Source of the DNA: Symbiodinium natans
Lineage: Eukaryota; Sar; Dinophyceae; Suessiales; Symbiodiniaceae
DNA length: 64,000 nt
Direction: 5' to 3'
Assembly (NCBI GenBank): GCA_905221605.1
Contig: CAJNDS010002169.1
Span: 1 to 64,000 of the forward strand
Shown here: positions 19,705 through 30,600 of the stretch, piece by piece
Position numbering within the stretch: position 1 is the stretch's first letter
Layout: each line of letters starts with the position of its first letter
Notes under the pieces: model-generated
Seen by the model: only the letters and a program-made list of their open reading frames with translations
The model's database searches: none
What the model was told of the DNA's origin: nothing
Made by a program: the position numbers and the translations under genes

Positions 19705-22700
19705 CTACTCGATACCCTGTGGAGCAGTGTTGGGGGCACGAGTGGCGTTGCCAGCAACGTTGGAGCTACTGGCTCGCTCCAACTGAGGGCGCTTTGCAAC
19801 CGCCTCATCGAGGGAGAATGCCTCAGCCGACACCCTCTGGAACTCCTCGACGTAGGACTGCGCGACAGGGTGCGTTTTGGGGACCTCAAGCTTAAGCCCT
19901 GCCTCCGCATTGGCTTTGCTGCTTGTGGTAAAATTGAGGCTCCCAATCAGCACCACCGCGCCGTCAGGCCGCAGTAGGCAAAGGGCCTTGGCATGGTGCA
20001 GCCCTTGAATCCCGGTGCCTACCTTAGCCCCGCGGCCGTCGCGAGCATAGGCGTCGCGCAAGGATGTGCCGCAACCCACCTTCACCTCGGCACCTGCGGC
20101 CGCCAAGCGTTTCAACGCTTGCCACTGAAGCTTGGTGCGGTGGCATTGTCCCATGTCGGCGACAATCCGAACGCTTGCGCCCTTGCCAAGCGACGCTTCG
20201 ATTGCCTCGATGCAGGATGGGCAATCTAAGCTGTAAGCCCGGATGTAGATCACATCCTCTGCTGCTCCAGACCCAAGCAGCGTTTGGGCGGCCTGAATGT
20301 ATGGCCCGCCCGCAAGGAATTCCGCTTCTTTGACTGGAGAACTCCTAGCGGGGGCTGGGCCCTTGTTCCTCCGGCCTGGCGTGCGCGCCACAGTGGCAGT
20401 GGCGGCACGTTGCACGGAGCCGGACTGTGCGTGGGCTGCGCTCGCTCCATTTGCTGGGGCCGCGGCCAGGTCACGACCCGCGAGCCCCTGAAAGCAGGAG
20501 AGCCCGCGGCTCTTGGCCGCGAGTTGGGAGAAACACCCTTCACTGTTCCCCAAACCCAACACCACCTTACCCTTAGCTAGGGCATCGGAGGCGGTACTCC
20601 GAATGGAGTCTGTGAGCGCAGGACCCGCGCCTCGCTGGGCCGCGTGCAAAAACCCTAAGGAGCGGGCGGTGTCCATTGCGGCATCGCAATGCCCGCAGCG
20701 TCCTTCTGCCAGGTAAGCACGACAGCCACAGGCAGCTGCCTCCTCCTTGAGATGCACCCAAACCTTATGGGTCACCCCTTTCTTGGTGCTCGCGACCTCA
20801 AACGTCGCCTCAGAGCCAAGGAGTTGAGACAGCCGCGCCTCAGGGGCCGCGGTGTTGCCATGTCGCAAATGCGCAATGCGATTGGCAACGGCACGACTCA
20901 CGTACCACAGAACAGCACCGCACAAGATCACTACCACGAGAGTGATGGCTGTTCCGGCGACCCACACGGCCCGCCTCGCCCCGTGACCGATTTCCTCGAC
21001 CACGTCGGCCGAAATCGTTGCAACCGCGTGCATAGAGTCCTCGACAACATGCACAGCCCCGCGGTGCAACTGCAAGGCAATCGGCGCCGACGCTGCAGCC
21101 GCCAGGCCCCACCAGCCGTTGATGTTCCCGTTGAGGGCGTGCATCAACCGATTGAGGAGCCCGCGACCCAGGAAGAAGGGGGTCCGCGGCGGGCGGGGCT
21201 GGAACGCGGCAACTATGCCCGCGGCGTAAGCGCCCCAGGCGTACTTGCCCCTCCCCTTGGGCTTGCCCTTGGCATCGGACTTGCCTCTGCCCTTCGGCTT
21301 GCCCTGGCCCTTGCCACGGGCGTCTGCCCAAGCACTCCAAGGGTCGCGGCCCTTGCCGTACGTCGCCTCCTCGCGACGCCTCTTGCCGCCCCTCTTCTTG
21401 TGTTTGCTTCTAAGAAGAGGCTGGATCGTTTCCTGATCCATCGCGCGATTGGCCAGAAGGATCTCGTACTCCAGCTCGTCCTGGCTGCTCTCGGAGCCCG
21501 AGTCCCTCTCTTCGCCGCGCCGCGGATCCGGGATCCCGCGGGAAACGACCTCTGCCAAGCGGAGGGGTGTGCTGCACCTAAAGCACAGCTGCCTGAATGA
21601 AAGGTTCCATTCATAGCAGTTAGGGCACTGCCACCCTGCTATGCGGAGCGCTTCGCTGATGTGATCATCGCGCTCCGCCTTCTCCGCCTGGCGCCGCTCC
21701 CGCTTCTTGGCGCGCTCGGCCGCCTGCGCCTCCTCGGCCGCCTGGAGGGCTTCAGCGAGTTCCTCATCGCTGAGGAGCCTCGCGGCATCTGCCCGCGCTT
21801 GTTGGTCTTCAAGCTCTTCGGCAGAAAACCTCCGCCGCCATTGCTCCGGCGCGGTTTGGGGATCCACCTCCCACCACCCGATGTCGATCCCATTGATCCA
21901 TCGGCCGTCGCACGGGGCGCCCGCATTCGGGCCGCCCGCGTGCGTGGTGAGGCACTGGTCCTCGGTAACCGGGTTGATGGCTTCGCAGAAGAAGCACCGC
22001 CAGCTGCCGTAGGGGTAAAAGCGGCCTTCGACGTAGGCTCGGTTGGCTGGGAGGGCGACCTCGTCCGCCTCATCCGCGGTGGCTGCCTCCATCTCAACCG
22101 AGACCTCTTCGTCCTTGACGACCTCAGCCTCCTCCTCCTGTTCCTCCTTGGCCAGGGGCTCTTCTCCCTCCCGGCCCACTTTGAGGTGGGACTCAGTGCG
22201 AACCTCGGCGCGCATCAAAATGACGTCAAGGCTATCCGCGGCTGGGTCGCCCGCGAAGAAGGAGTCGATCTCCTTGGCATGGAGATCGTCAAGAGGCGTC
22301 ACCAGGTCCGGCGAGTAATCTCGCTTGGAGCGACGCTCAGCCAGGCGTCGCTGGACGTCGCCCTTCGGCGGCTCGAGGGCCCGCCCGCGCGGAGCGGCCT
22401 TCCGCGGAGGCTCGGGCTCGGCCTCCTCCGTGGGCTCGCTCTTGGGCGTGGACCCTCCATCGCTTCTCTCTGGAGCACCAGGGGGGTCCAGCTCGGGGTC
22501 GTCGCGAAGCCACCCCGGCGGATGGCTACCACCATAGATGTGGTGCGATCCATCCTCAAGCTGGATTCGGTCCCCTCGCCTCAGGAGCGGGACTCTCGAG
22601 TGATCGTACCCGTTGGCTTTGTGGTACCTAATCACTCGGAGCATGGGCACCTCCCCATACCCGCCGTCCTTTCCTCGGCGGAACAGCCGTCCCCGCCAGT

Positions 22701-24141
22701 CCTGACGAAAAGGGTCAAGAGGTGCGGAGGGGCTGATCCCCAGGTTGGGCGGAAGAGAGGCGCCATGACAGGCCGCCTGATGCAAGTGGTACTGCACCAG
22801 CGACTCAAAGGCTAGCCCGCATCCCGGAGCCGAACATCCGTAGTGGCCGTCAGCGTTGGGGCGAGGCTCCTCTGAGGCTGAGGCGGACTGGGCGGTCCCG
22901 CCTCCCGAAGGCCTGGCGGAACTGCTCGACCCCGCAGCCCCGGGGGCGTCCTGACCATCGTCAGACACCTCTTCCCCGTCGGCGCCTTCCCCGGCCGCCC
23001 GACTCTCTCCCTCTCGGCGCAGCGTTTTGAGGGACTCCTCACGCTTGGTGATCTTCTCCAGCTTCACCATCGCAGTTCCCGCAACCTCCAGTATTCTCGA
23101 CTGGAGCTTCTGCGCTCTAAGAAGAGCTTCGGACCGCGCGAGGTATTCCTTCGCGCTGGTGACCACAGACTGGCCGAGCACGAGGACTCCTTCCTCTGTG
23201 CTCTCGGCCTTGGCCCCACTTGCGGGCTCCTCGTCCTCCTTCACTTCGACCGCGGCTCGAGGCGCCCGCGTGTCGGGAAGATCCGAGCTGGAACTATCTT
23301 CCTCGACACCTTCAGCTTCTTGGGCTGCCTCTTCCTCGAGCGAGTCCTCGGGCTCGAGGACATTGGGGCCCGGGACGTTGCGCCTAGGGTACACCTTGGG
23401 CTTCGCTGGCACGATCGAAGTCCTAGGGGTCCCTGAGGGACGCCCTTTGGCCTTAGGCGCGGCCTTAGGAGGGGTAACAGGTTGGGCGGCCCCCGCGGTC
23501 ATGACACGACCCGCAGGGGCCAGCACAACCGTCGAGGAGCTCGCCGCGCCACTGCTGGCCGCAGCAGCTTGGGACGCTTGGACCGTGCCCAGTTTCGGTC
23601 CTCGCCCCAACGGCGGGTTGGGGCCCGCACTGGTGTCGCCTAAACTCCTTAGGTCGACACGCTGGACCAACCGATCCACTTCCAACTCAGCTATCAAGTC
23701 TGAGTAGACAGGCGAGCCCTTGGGGAGTGCCCAGATGCGGGAAATGCCGGTGGCCCTAATCTGGCCAGTGAGGGCCACCCCATCCGCTCCTGCATAGATG
23801 GGGACTCCGGCGTCCCGCAGGACCGCCAGTCGGACCTCGACTATGCAAGTCGATCCGCGGCGGAACCCGCGCCTTCCGTCCTCCCACTGCGTGGGGCAGT
23901 GTCCTAGGACGTAGTGCACCCCGAGGCGGCCTCCCGGCCCGCCGCCGGGGATCAGGCCGTTCTGCATCAGGCTTGGCACGACATGCAGGTCCGTGCCGTG
24001 CCACATGGCCGGGCCATACTGACGGATGAGGTCGTCGATGGCCGTCTCACTTAGGCCCTCCATCATGAACCCCATCGGATGGCCGCAATCGGCAGAGTGG
24101 CCTTGGAAGGCACGAAGGAAACCAGCGTGCGAGGTGTCCAA
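19705..24141 (-). CDS. Accessory polyprotein: Tpt1/KptA catalytic part, zinc fingers, membrane segment, PLD domain
   Basis: 1,478 residues. Residues 1-150 match the catalytic half of Tpt1/KptA, the NAD+-dependent RNA 2'-phosphotransferase: RAFQGHS, MWHGTDLH, QNGLIPGG, GVHYV, RRGFRRGST and GADGVALTGQI align in order with the family. The N-terminal winged-helix half lies in the preceding ORF, one frame away. Then come a long acidic/proline-rich stretch, a C2H2 finger (YGCSAPGCGLAFE), two RanBP2-like fingers (WRCFFCEAINP, WQCPNCYEWN), a basic Gly/Lys-rich stretch, a hydrophobic helix (ITLVVVILCGAVLWYV), a Cys/His cluster (CGCRAYLAEGRCGHC) and, at about 1275-1419, a single-HKD phospholipase D/nuclease domain (HHAKALCLLRPDG, then IGSLNF). 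The frame is already open upstream of 24141. The fold calls rest on motifs; biological role in the element is unknown. Confidence 0.82.
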   Translation of the reverse strand: MDTSHAGFLRAFQGHSADCGHPMGFMMEGLSETAIDDLIRQYGPAMWHGTDLHVVPSLMQNGLIPGGGPGGRLGVHYVLGHCPTQWEDGRRGFRRGSTCIVEVRLAVLRDAGVPIYAGADGVALTGQIRATGISRIWALPKGSPVYSDLIAELEVDRLVQRVDLRSLGDTSAGPNPPLGRGPKLGTVQASQAAAASSGAASSSTVVLAPAGRVMTAGAAQPVTPPKAAPKAKGRPSGTPRTSIVPAKPKVYPRRNVPGPNVLEPEDSLEEEAAQEAEGVEEDSSSSDLPDTRAPRAAVEVKEDEEPASGAKAESTEEGVLVLGQSVVTSAKEYLARSEALLRAQKLQSRILEVAGTAMVKLEKITKREESLKTLRREGESRAAGEGADGEEVSDDGQDAPGAAGSSSSARPSGGGTAQSASASEEPRPNADGHYGCSAPGCGLAFESLVQYHLHQAACHGASLPPNLGISPSAPLDPFRQDWRGRLFRRGKDGGYGEVPMLRVIRYHKANGYDHSRVPLLRRGDRIQLEDGSHHIYGGSHPPGWLRDDPELDPPGAPERSDGGSTPKSEPTEEAEPEPPRKAAPRGRALEPPKGDVQRRLAERRSKRDYSPDLVTPLDDLHAKEIDSFFAGDPAADSLDVILMRAEVRTESHLKVGREGEEPLAKEEQEEEAEVVKDEEVSVEMEAATADEADEVALPANRAYVEGRFYPYGSWRCFFCEAINPVTEDQCLTTHAGGPNAGAPCDGRWINGIDIGWWEVDPQTAPEQWRRRFSAEELEDQQARADAARLLSDEELAEALQAAEEAQAAERAKKRERRQAEKAERDDHISEALRIAGWQCPNCYEWNLSFRQLCFRCSTPLRLAEVVSRGIPDPRRGEERDSGSESSQDELEYEILLANRAMDQETIQPLLRSKHKKRGGKRRREEATYGKGRDPWSAWADARGKGQGKPKGRGKSDAKGKPKGRGKYAWGAYAAGIVAAFQPRPPRTPFFLGRGLLNRLMHALNGNINGWWGLAAAASAPIALQLHRGAVHVVEDSMHAVATISADVVEEIGHGARRAVWVAGTAITLVVVILCGAVLWYVSRAVANRIAHLRHGNTAAPEARLSQLLGSEATFEVASTKKGVTHKVWVHLKEEAAACGCRAYLAEGRCGHCDAAMDTARSLGFLHAAQRGAGPALTDSIRSTASDALAKGKVVLGLGNSEGCFSQLAAKSRGLSCFQGLAGRDLAAAPANGASAAHAQSGSVQRAATATVARTPGRRNKGPAPARSSPVKEAEFLAGGPYIQAAQTLLGSGAAEDVIYIRAYSLDCPSCIEAIEASLGKGASVRIVADMGQCHRTKLQWQALKRLAAAGAEVKVGCGTSLRDAYARDGRGAKVGTGIQGLHHAKALCLLRPDGAVVLIGSLNFTTSSKANAEAGLKLEVPKTHPVAQSYVEEFQRVSAEAFSLDEAVAKRPQLERASSSNVAGNATRAPNTAPQGIE

Positions 24142-27100
24142 CCTCGGTTTCCGCTGGTTGGCACCGCCTGGTTGTACTGGTTGATAGTGATCCCGAGTTG
24201 TTCGATCAACTCATCAACCGGGTAGAGGCCGCCCGGACCGAACCGGCCCCTGCAGCCACCTTCGCCGTGCCGCATGCATCGGACTAGCAGGCGCTGCACA
24301 TCGTCGATCGAGGGCGTTCCCTTTCGGCCCTTAGGGCCTGGGCTCTTGCTCTTGCCCCTGCCCTTCGATCCTCCTCCACCCATCGCGGCACTGAGGCCCG
24401 CGGCTTTGCTGGACCTCCGATGGGCAAGGGAAACCTGACGCGCCCTTGAGCGGCCAGGACACGGCCCGCTGCAAGGGGCCGGTGTGCAGTAGTGGTAGGC
24501 AGCCGCTCCCGCGCGGCCAGGGCACGGCCCGCAGCGGGGCCTTGTGGTTGACCACGAAGGTCCGGGCGACCGATCGGTCGCTCCCGCGCGGTCTGGTCGC
24601 GACCCGCAGCGGGGCGCCGTGCACAGGCACGAACGCGGGGAGGGACTACCTACCCTAGGCTCTACAACACACTTGAACCGCTGCGGCGGGGGTTTGGGGA
24701 GTTTCCTTAAGGTCTGGGCTTTAAGGCTTCCGCGGCTTCTGCTTTCACCTTGGACCGAACCTCTAGGCCTGCTTCCTAAACACTGGCTGCGGGACAAACG
24801 AACGAAGCTGCACGCGACGAACGACGAAAAATCCTTCTGCCCGCAGACCGGCGACCTGGGAAACGGCCCGCCCCAAAAACACCCGCCCTGAACACAGAAA
24901 CACCCGAACAGCCCCAACATCCTGAGCATCAGATCGCGCGTGGGGTGATTCTGGTCCGAGCGCGCCGCGTCATGGTTCGCGCGCTTGGAGTTGTGCGCAC
25001 CGCGAACGCCTAAGGCTTCAAGAGCAGACGACGCGCTCTGCGGAGCCGCGACTGCCCCCTTGGCGCACGCTTCGCGCACCGCCCCCTCGGCTTGGGCATC
25101 AGTGAAAAACTGCCCATCAATGACCCTACCCGTCCTAACAGTAAGATCATCCACGTAGGCAATCCACTCCTTAGTATACTTAAGGCGCCTACCTCTGCCG
25201 GGGGCATAGGCCCTATCAACCACAAAGTTGAAATCATCTGGGCCGTTAATCGGGCCAAAGGTAAGGCCGACAGGGAGATATTTCCCTGATCTTGCCACAA
25301 TGGCCAACACCTCGCGAGCACGCTTGGTGTTCCTAATCTGATTAAACCCACTAACCGCATCCACGAAGGTATACCAAACCGAACCTACTGCGGCGGCGAG
25401 CACATCGCTGCCCCGCCGACAATAGTACGTGGAGCGCTTAATTCGGGCATTCACACGGCGGTAGTCAACCACCAAGCGTCGCTTCCTATGCCGCTTGTAG
25501 CTGGGCATTTCCTTGGTCGGAAACGGCGCAGATCCCCAAGCCGAGCTGCCGCGGATCAACTGACCCCGCTTGCATTCCTCTTCAAGCTTGTCGTCGACCC
25601 ATTGCGCGGACTCGCCCCTCAGACTGTGAGGCTGGGACGAGACCGGCGGCCCGGTGGGGATGCAGTCATGGGCGAACTTCCTGACCGTGGTCCTGGTGGT
25701 GTCCTCCACCCAGAACCCAGCGGCCTTTCGCCGTATGACCTCCCTGACGGCTGCGATATCAGCATCGGTCAGCCCGGGTCTGGTTGGTCCAGGCTCGATC
25801 TTCAAACCCGACCATACGAGGTCTCTATAGGCCTCGGTGCGCCTAGGATCCTCCGCGACCTTCTCGCCCGCAAGAGCATAGACCTCAAGGTCAGCCCGGA
25901 CGGAATCCCAGTCCTTGGCGTCCGCCTTGGTCCGCCAAAACGCTTCCTTCTCCGCGGCATACTTATCCACCTCCTTATCCAGCTCCGCACGCTCTGCTGG
26001 CGTGAGGTCCTCGCCCGACCGCACGTCCGGGAGGGGAACGACTGGAGAGGGCTGTGGCGCAGCCGCGGCGCTATCTGCACCCGCAGTCGCTGGAAAGCTT
26101 TCAACTGCAGCGGTGCACAGCTCTTCTGCGCCCCTCAGACCAAGGTCCTGGAGCGAGGCGCAGAAAGCCGCCCCTATGAGGTTGTAGTCGGATTGCGCGC
26201 GCTCAACGTGCTTGTGCTGCACTGCGCCTAGCGCATCCGGCCTACTACACCTCAAACCTACCGATTCTAAACTGAAATCGGCGAGCCACAGGGCCCCGCT
26301 CTCAACGAGGTTGCCGCGGCCACTGGCCCGCGCGAACTGGCACATGTCAGCCCGCACGAAAGCCCAAGGCCAGCGTGGCTCTGCGAGCGTCCCAAACAAG
26401 GCGCCCCACTCCTCTAGCCGCCAGGGTTCCCACTCGCCTTTTTGTGCCTGCAAATGCAGCGCGACGTGGGCGCCCGCGCGCGTGCGTTCCTGCGCACACC
26501 GGACGACTAGCTGGAGGAAAGCCCGGGGCACATTCTTGCCCTCAAGCCCAATCACGAGCACCTTCGGCTCTGTGCGCAGAACAGCGCCGCTAATGGCCTC
26601 TAAGTGCTCTTCTGCGGCCAGGTTCCAGGTGATCCCGTAGGCCTGCTTGCCTTGCACAAAAGCGGGAACAACCCTGTACCCGTGCCTCCTAGCCGCGTCG
26701 GAAACGACCGCGTCACCCCAAGCAACCTCTAAGATATCGGCAACCCCACCAAGGAAATACTGCCGAAACCAACTCTCGACAGCACCCGACTCTGGGGAAG
26801 CCCTAGGCTGCAACGCGCGGGGTCCCGCGACCAAGAGGTCCGCGAGGGCCTCTTGGATCGAGAGTACACCCGTGCCGGCGCGAGACGCTCGCTCGAGCGT
26901 CCGGTCCTGCAACGAATACGCTCCCTTGTCCAACTTTCTGGCCGAGGCTGCAGCAAGCACGCCGTCGCGGTTTAGGTCGATTTTGGAAATGATTTCCTTC
27001 ACAGAAACCGCTTCATGGGCCGGACGGGTCCCTTCTGAAAGCGTGAGCGCTCCGTCCTCGGCGATATATGCAAGCCGCCATTTGACGCGAACCCCGCTGG

Positions 27101-27608
27101 CGTCGGGGAGATAGCGATGGACGCCGACCTGCGCACGGGCCGCATCCACCTGCGTGACCCGTCCTAACCTGCACACCTTCGGGCCTCCACCTACACCCCG
27201 ATAGGCAATGCGGTCACCAAGGCGGAGGACGAAGTCCCTCCCGCGCCTGGTCAGCGTGAACTCCACCTGCTTGGCGTCGCCTTGAACCTGCTGCCCTAAG
27301 CTGGGGCGAGACAAGTCGTCCCCGCCGGTTCCATCGTCCTCAAAGACGACCGGCTCGCGGGATTCCGCGCCATCTGCATCCGCAGGGACAAGAATGCAGT
27401 CTTCTGCGTGCGCCTCCATCGGGCCGCGCCGGGCGGAAGAAGTACCCCCCGACTCCATCGACACGGGCTCCAAGGTGAGCCTGTGGCCCTTGACTTCCAA
27501 CACGCGCCAGGGACCGGTCAGACCCGGCTTCCAAGGCACACGCCCCGCCCCCTCTGAACGGGCCCTCGGAGCGTTCCAGACCACTCGGTCGCCTGGTTTA
27601 AGGTCCAC
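24063..27608 (-). CDS. Pol-2: integrase C-terminus, methyltransferase-like region, RT fingers/palm, Tpt1/KptA N-terminal domain
   Basis: 1,181 residues, beginning at a GTG; the frame is open back to 27710 and there continues the integrase (VREHWTRSS). An SH3-like tail follows (KPGDRVVWNAP, GPWRVLEV). The middle (ILEVAWGDAVVSDAARRHG, VLVIGLEGKNVP) faintly resembles a methyltransferase fold without a PC motif. RT fingers and palm are clear at about 25620-25010: RRLVVDYRRVNAR, TFVDAVSGFNQI, VGLTFGPINGPDDF and the catalytic YVDD at 25146-25157. No thumb or RNase H follows. About 24660-24960 reads as low-complexity and may be inserted or intronic. The C-terminus has a basic GGGGSKGRGKSKSP linker and a winged-helix-like segment (RLLVRCMRHGEGG, LYPVDELIEQLG) equivalent to the start of Tpt1/KptA, including the Arg-His pair. 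Confidence 0.8.
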   Translation of the reverse strand: MDLKPGDRVVWNAPRARSEGAGRVPWKPGLTGPWRVLEVKGHRLTLEPVSMESGGTSSARRGPMEAHAEDCILVPADADGAESREPVVFEDDGTGGDDLSRPSLGQQVQGDAKQVEFTLTRRGRDFVLRLGDRIAYRGVGGGPKVCRLGRVTQVDAARAQVGVHRYLPDASGVRVKWRLAYIAEDGALTLSEGTRPAHEAVSVKEIISKIDLNRDGVLAAASARKLDKGAYSLQDRTLERASRAGTGVLSIQEALADLLVAGPRALQPRASPESGAVESWFRQYFLGGVADILEVAWGDAVVSDAARRHGYRVVPAFVQGKQAYGITWNLAAEEHLEAISGAVLRTEPKVLVIGLEGKNVPRAFLQLVVRCAQERTRAGAHVALHLQAQKGEWEPWRLEEWGALFGTLAEPRWPWAFVRADMCQFARASGRGNLVESGALWLADFSLESVGLRCSRPDALGAVQHKHVERAQSDYNLIGAAFCASLQDLGLRGAEELCTAAVESFPATAGADSAAAAPQPSPVVPLPDVRSGEDLTPAERAELDKEVDKYAAEKEAFWRTKADAKDWDSVRADLEVYALAGEKVAEDPRRTEAYRDLVWSGLKIEPGPTRPGLTDADIAAVREVIRRKAAGFWVEDTTRTTVRKFAHDCIPTGPPVSSQPHSLRGESAQWVDDKLEEECKRGQLIRGSSAWGSAPFPTKEMPSYKRHRKRRLVVDYRRVNARIKRSTYYCRRGSDVLAAAVGSVWYTFVDAVSGFNQIRNTKRAREVLAIVARSGKYLPVGLTFGPINGPDDFNFVVDRAYAPGRGRRLKYTKEWIAYVDDLTVRTGRVIDGQFFTDAQAEGAVREACAKGAVAAPQSASSALEALGVRGAHNSKRANHDAARSDQNHPTRDLMLRMLGLFGCFCVQGGCFWGGPFPRSPVCGQKDFSSFVACSFVRLSRSQCLGSRPRGSVQGESRSRGSLKAQTLRKLPKPPPQRFKCVVEPRVGSPSPRSCLCTAPRCGSRPDRAGATDRSPGPSWSTTRPRCGPCPGRAGAAAYHYCTPAPCSGPCPGRSRARQVSLAHRRSSKAAGLSAAMGGGGSKGRGKSKSPGPKGRKGTPSIDDVQRLLVRCMRHGEGGCRGRFGPGGLYPVDELIEQLGITINQYNQAVPTSGNRGWTPRTLVSFVPSKATLPIAAIRWGS
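24446..24616. repeat. Three tandem copies of a GC-rich hairpin motif inside Pol-2
   Basis: CGCGGCCAGGGCACGGCCCG-like units at about 24449-24472, 24511-24536 and 24588-24612. In the Pol-2 frame they give repeated PRCGPCPGRAGA-like peptides just before the Gly/Lys-rich linker. The same motif recurs singly elsewhere in the element. Confidence 0.7.
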
Positions 27609-27682
27609 AGTGCGCCTATGGCGGTTTGCAAGTTTCGCCCGCGCTTCTGAAGACCGCGTCCAGTGCTCTCGGACCGCAGCAG

Positions 27683-30600
27683 CTAGCTCCGAGAACTGTT
27701 TGAACTGGGTTCAAACTGCAAGGGGTCTCGCAGGACGTCCTTTTCAAGTGGTAGAGCGAGCGACCAGCTCCGCTCTAGGTCCCTCGGGGCATACCCGTGG
27801 GGTCCCGGAGTGTTGTCTATGACGTACTCCGCCACCACGAGCCAATCCGACCAAGCTTCGGAAAGGGAGGCGCCGACTTGTCTGACGACCGCCCCCAGCA
27901 CCTTTTGAACTTCTTGGTGGACTCGCTCGTTTGCGCCCAACTCACAAGGCCTCAAGGGCGCGCTAAACCGCCACCCGGTCCCAAGCATCGCGCTGAGTTC
28001 TGCCATGAGCGCGTTCTTGAACTCTGGCCCTCTGTCCGACCTGATGAGGCTCGGGATCGTCCTGCTGCGAAGCACACAGCGCACGAACGCCCTCCTGACT
28101 TCCGCATGAGTCAGAGACCTCATCGGCTCGAGGAGGACAGCATGACTGAGGCAATCGAAGTACGTAAGCGAGTACCTATGCCCCTCCCTGTCCTCTCGGT
28201 TCGGACCCTCACAGTCCACGCTGACTTCCTGCCAGCATGTCTCGGCGCCACACTTGACCGCACGAGCTTCAACCTTTGTCGGTCGAGAGCGGCCTTTAAT
28301 GCAGGCGGGACACTTGGCGACCCAGGTCCGCACATCTTTCTCCAAATCGGGCCACCAGACTGCCCTCTCCAGCAGTTTGATGGTAACCTCGGCAGACCTA
28401 TGGGCCCCAAGGACTCCACAGTGGACTGAATTGTAGCAGGCGCGGCGCCAGGTCACCCCATTCGCGCCCGCAGCCCCGTTGGGAACCACTGGGACGACGA
28501 CGGTTTGACCCGTCCTGAGGGTCACCTCGCGCTCCAGCAACCCGTCTCCGGATATCACCATCGGCGGCTCCGGCTTGCGAATCGAGCCCGCCAATGAGGG
28601 ATCGCGCCGCTGGCCCTCGTACCACGCCGTACGAAGGGATCCCGTGACTCGGAACTCCGAAATGTTCGCCGCGTCCCTCGCCTCGACCGCGAGCTGTTCG
28701 CGACGATTATCGTCCTCCCCCGCGGCCAGGCTCAAAGACGGAACACCGCCCTTAAACTCGACCTGGACCTTGGTTGAGGAATGGTCCCAAATGCACAGGA
28801 TGGGGCTATGGCTGACGAGCTCTAGAACCACAGCAGGGCCCTTGTGCTCCTCACCCATAAACGCCAAAACTCTACCCTTCAGCTTGCACTTATTGGCATT
28901 CTTTCCGCGACTGGTAGCGCCCGCGGTCCAATGCCCTTCTTCGCCCTCGTTGGACGAAGAGAATTGAGCAAGGACCCTTGACGCCTGTCGGGTAGAACTG
29001 CGGGGATCCGAAGCTTCTCCGGTTGCCCGCCAGCCAATGACCTGAGTAACCCTTCCCACAAGGGCCATCAGCTTGCTGAAGGAGGGGTCTAAGGCAACCT
29101 CTTTGCCGTTAGACCTCCAGAGCACCTCACACTGCCCATTCACGACATGTCTGTGGCCGTGCCAGTTCACCACTGACGACCAATGCACGACGATGTCGCC
29201 CTGAACCGCATTCAGGGGCGAGCAGTTGTGCCCCGCCACCACAGCACCATCTTCTCTAACCACCCATGTGGTCCAGTAGGGCTTCACATCGCCCCACTTG
29301 GAAAGATCCTTGTGCTGGGTGCAGGCGGGGCAGCGAGAAAACAGGTAGGTCCGCTTGCCGCAGATGCATAGACCCTCATGGTCCCAGAGGGGTCGTGACG
29401 GTTCGTCCAGCATCCCTCTAATGCTAGCATCATCGATGGAACGAACCGCGTCCAGCCTCAAGGACCGCAGAACCTCCGCCCCCAATGCCTGCTTCCCTAC
29501 GATCCCAAAACCTCGCAGGGGAGGCTCCGGAAAATCCTTCTTGAGTTCCGGACAAGCCTCGGCCACTTCCAAGTGGCCTTGCTGCGTGCGCCAAAGGCGT
29601 GGCCGCACCGCCCAGATAGCCTTGATGCCTGCCCAAGCCTCTCCTACAGCCCTAGCTTCTTTGCGCTGCAGGTTCCTTGCTTGGAGCGTGAGCTCAACAA
29701 CCAAAGGCCACCTAAGGACGGCTGTGACCAGCCCGCCTTGTCCAAGTCCTACGAGGAACTGCGGACGAAACCCCGAAGCTTCCCTAAGAACCTTGGCACA
29801 CGAAGTGAGCAAGTCGACCCTGATCCGCTTGATCTTCTTGGTCCCTGCGAGCCTGCCGGCCCCGCAATCGAAATGCGAGGCAAGCCCGTCGGTATCCTCA
29901 AACGGACCCCAACAACCCCTGACAGCCACAGAAACTCCAGGGATGCTCGCTTGGAAGACGCGCCTGATCTCAGTCAGCTCTGCGTCCTGCTCTTTCCAAC
30001 GCGCGTAGTCAAAGACAACCATGACGCGCACCGGAAGGGCCGCGACGACGCACATCGGCACAGCCGCGGCCTGGACACGGCCCGCAGGCTCTGGGACGGC
30101 GTCGTTGCCGACCGCCCAGGGCACTGGTCCGTCACCCTCAGTACCCTCTCCGAGGTACTGGTCCAGGTCGAATCCTCGGAGTTGGCCCGAAAGGCCCTCG
30201 AGGTCTTTCGTCCTCGCCGCAAGGAGCGCATCCCGATCTTTGGGATTGCGGCTAAAACTGTCACCCAGCGTCGCTGAGCGACCGCTAAGGCTCCTTATTT
30301 CGGACCCATCCATAAGGATTTCCGCAACCCACCGGACGAGTTTCGGATCCATTCCGATGTCCGACGTTTGCGCTCGGGTAAGGTTGGCATGATCTGTCCA
30401 ACACAGAGTCCGAATAGAGCCAAACATGCGGCGTGTCGCCCGCTTTACCTCGAGCTGGGCAAACGCCTCCTGTATCAAGGGCGGCCAGTTCTGCTGCGCG
30501 GGGGTCAAGCTCTTCGAGTGCGTCATAAGCACTTTGAGCTGGCTCAAGTCACGCGTCATCTGCACGACGCTGCCCCCTACCGCGATGCCCGACGCATCCG

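Noticed and set aside
19359-23707. Plus-strand frames of 190-384 codons opposite the accessory polyprotein
   Set aside because: Antisense shadows of the minus-strand ORF, Arg/Ala/Ser-rich without motifs.
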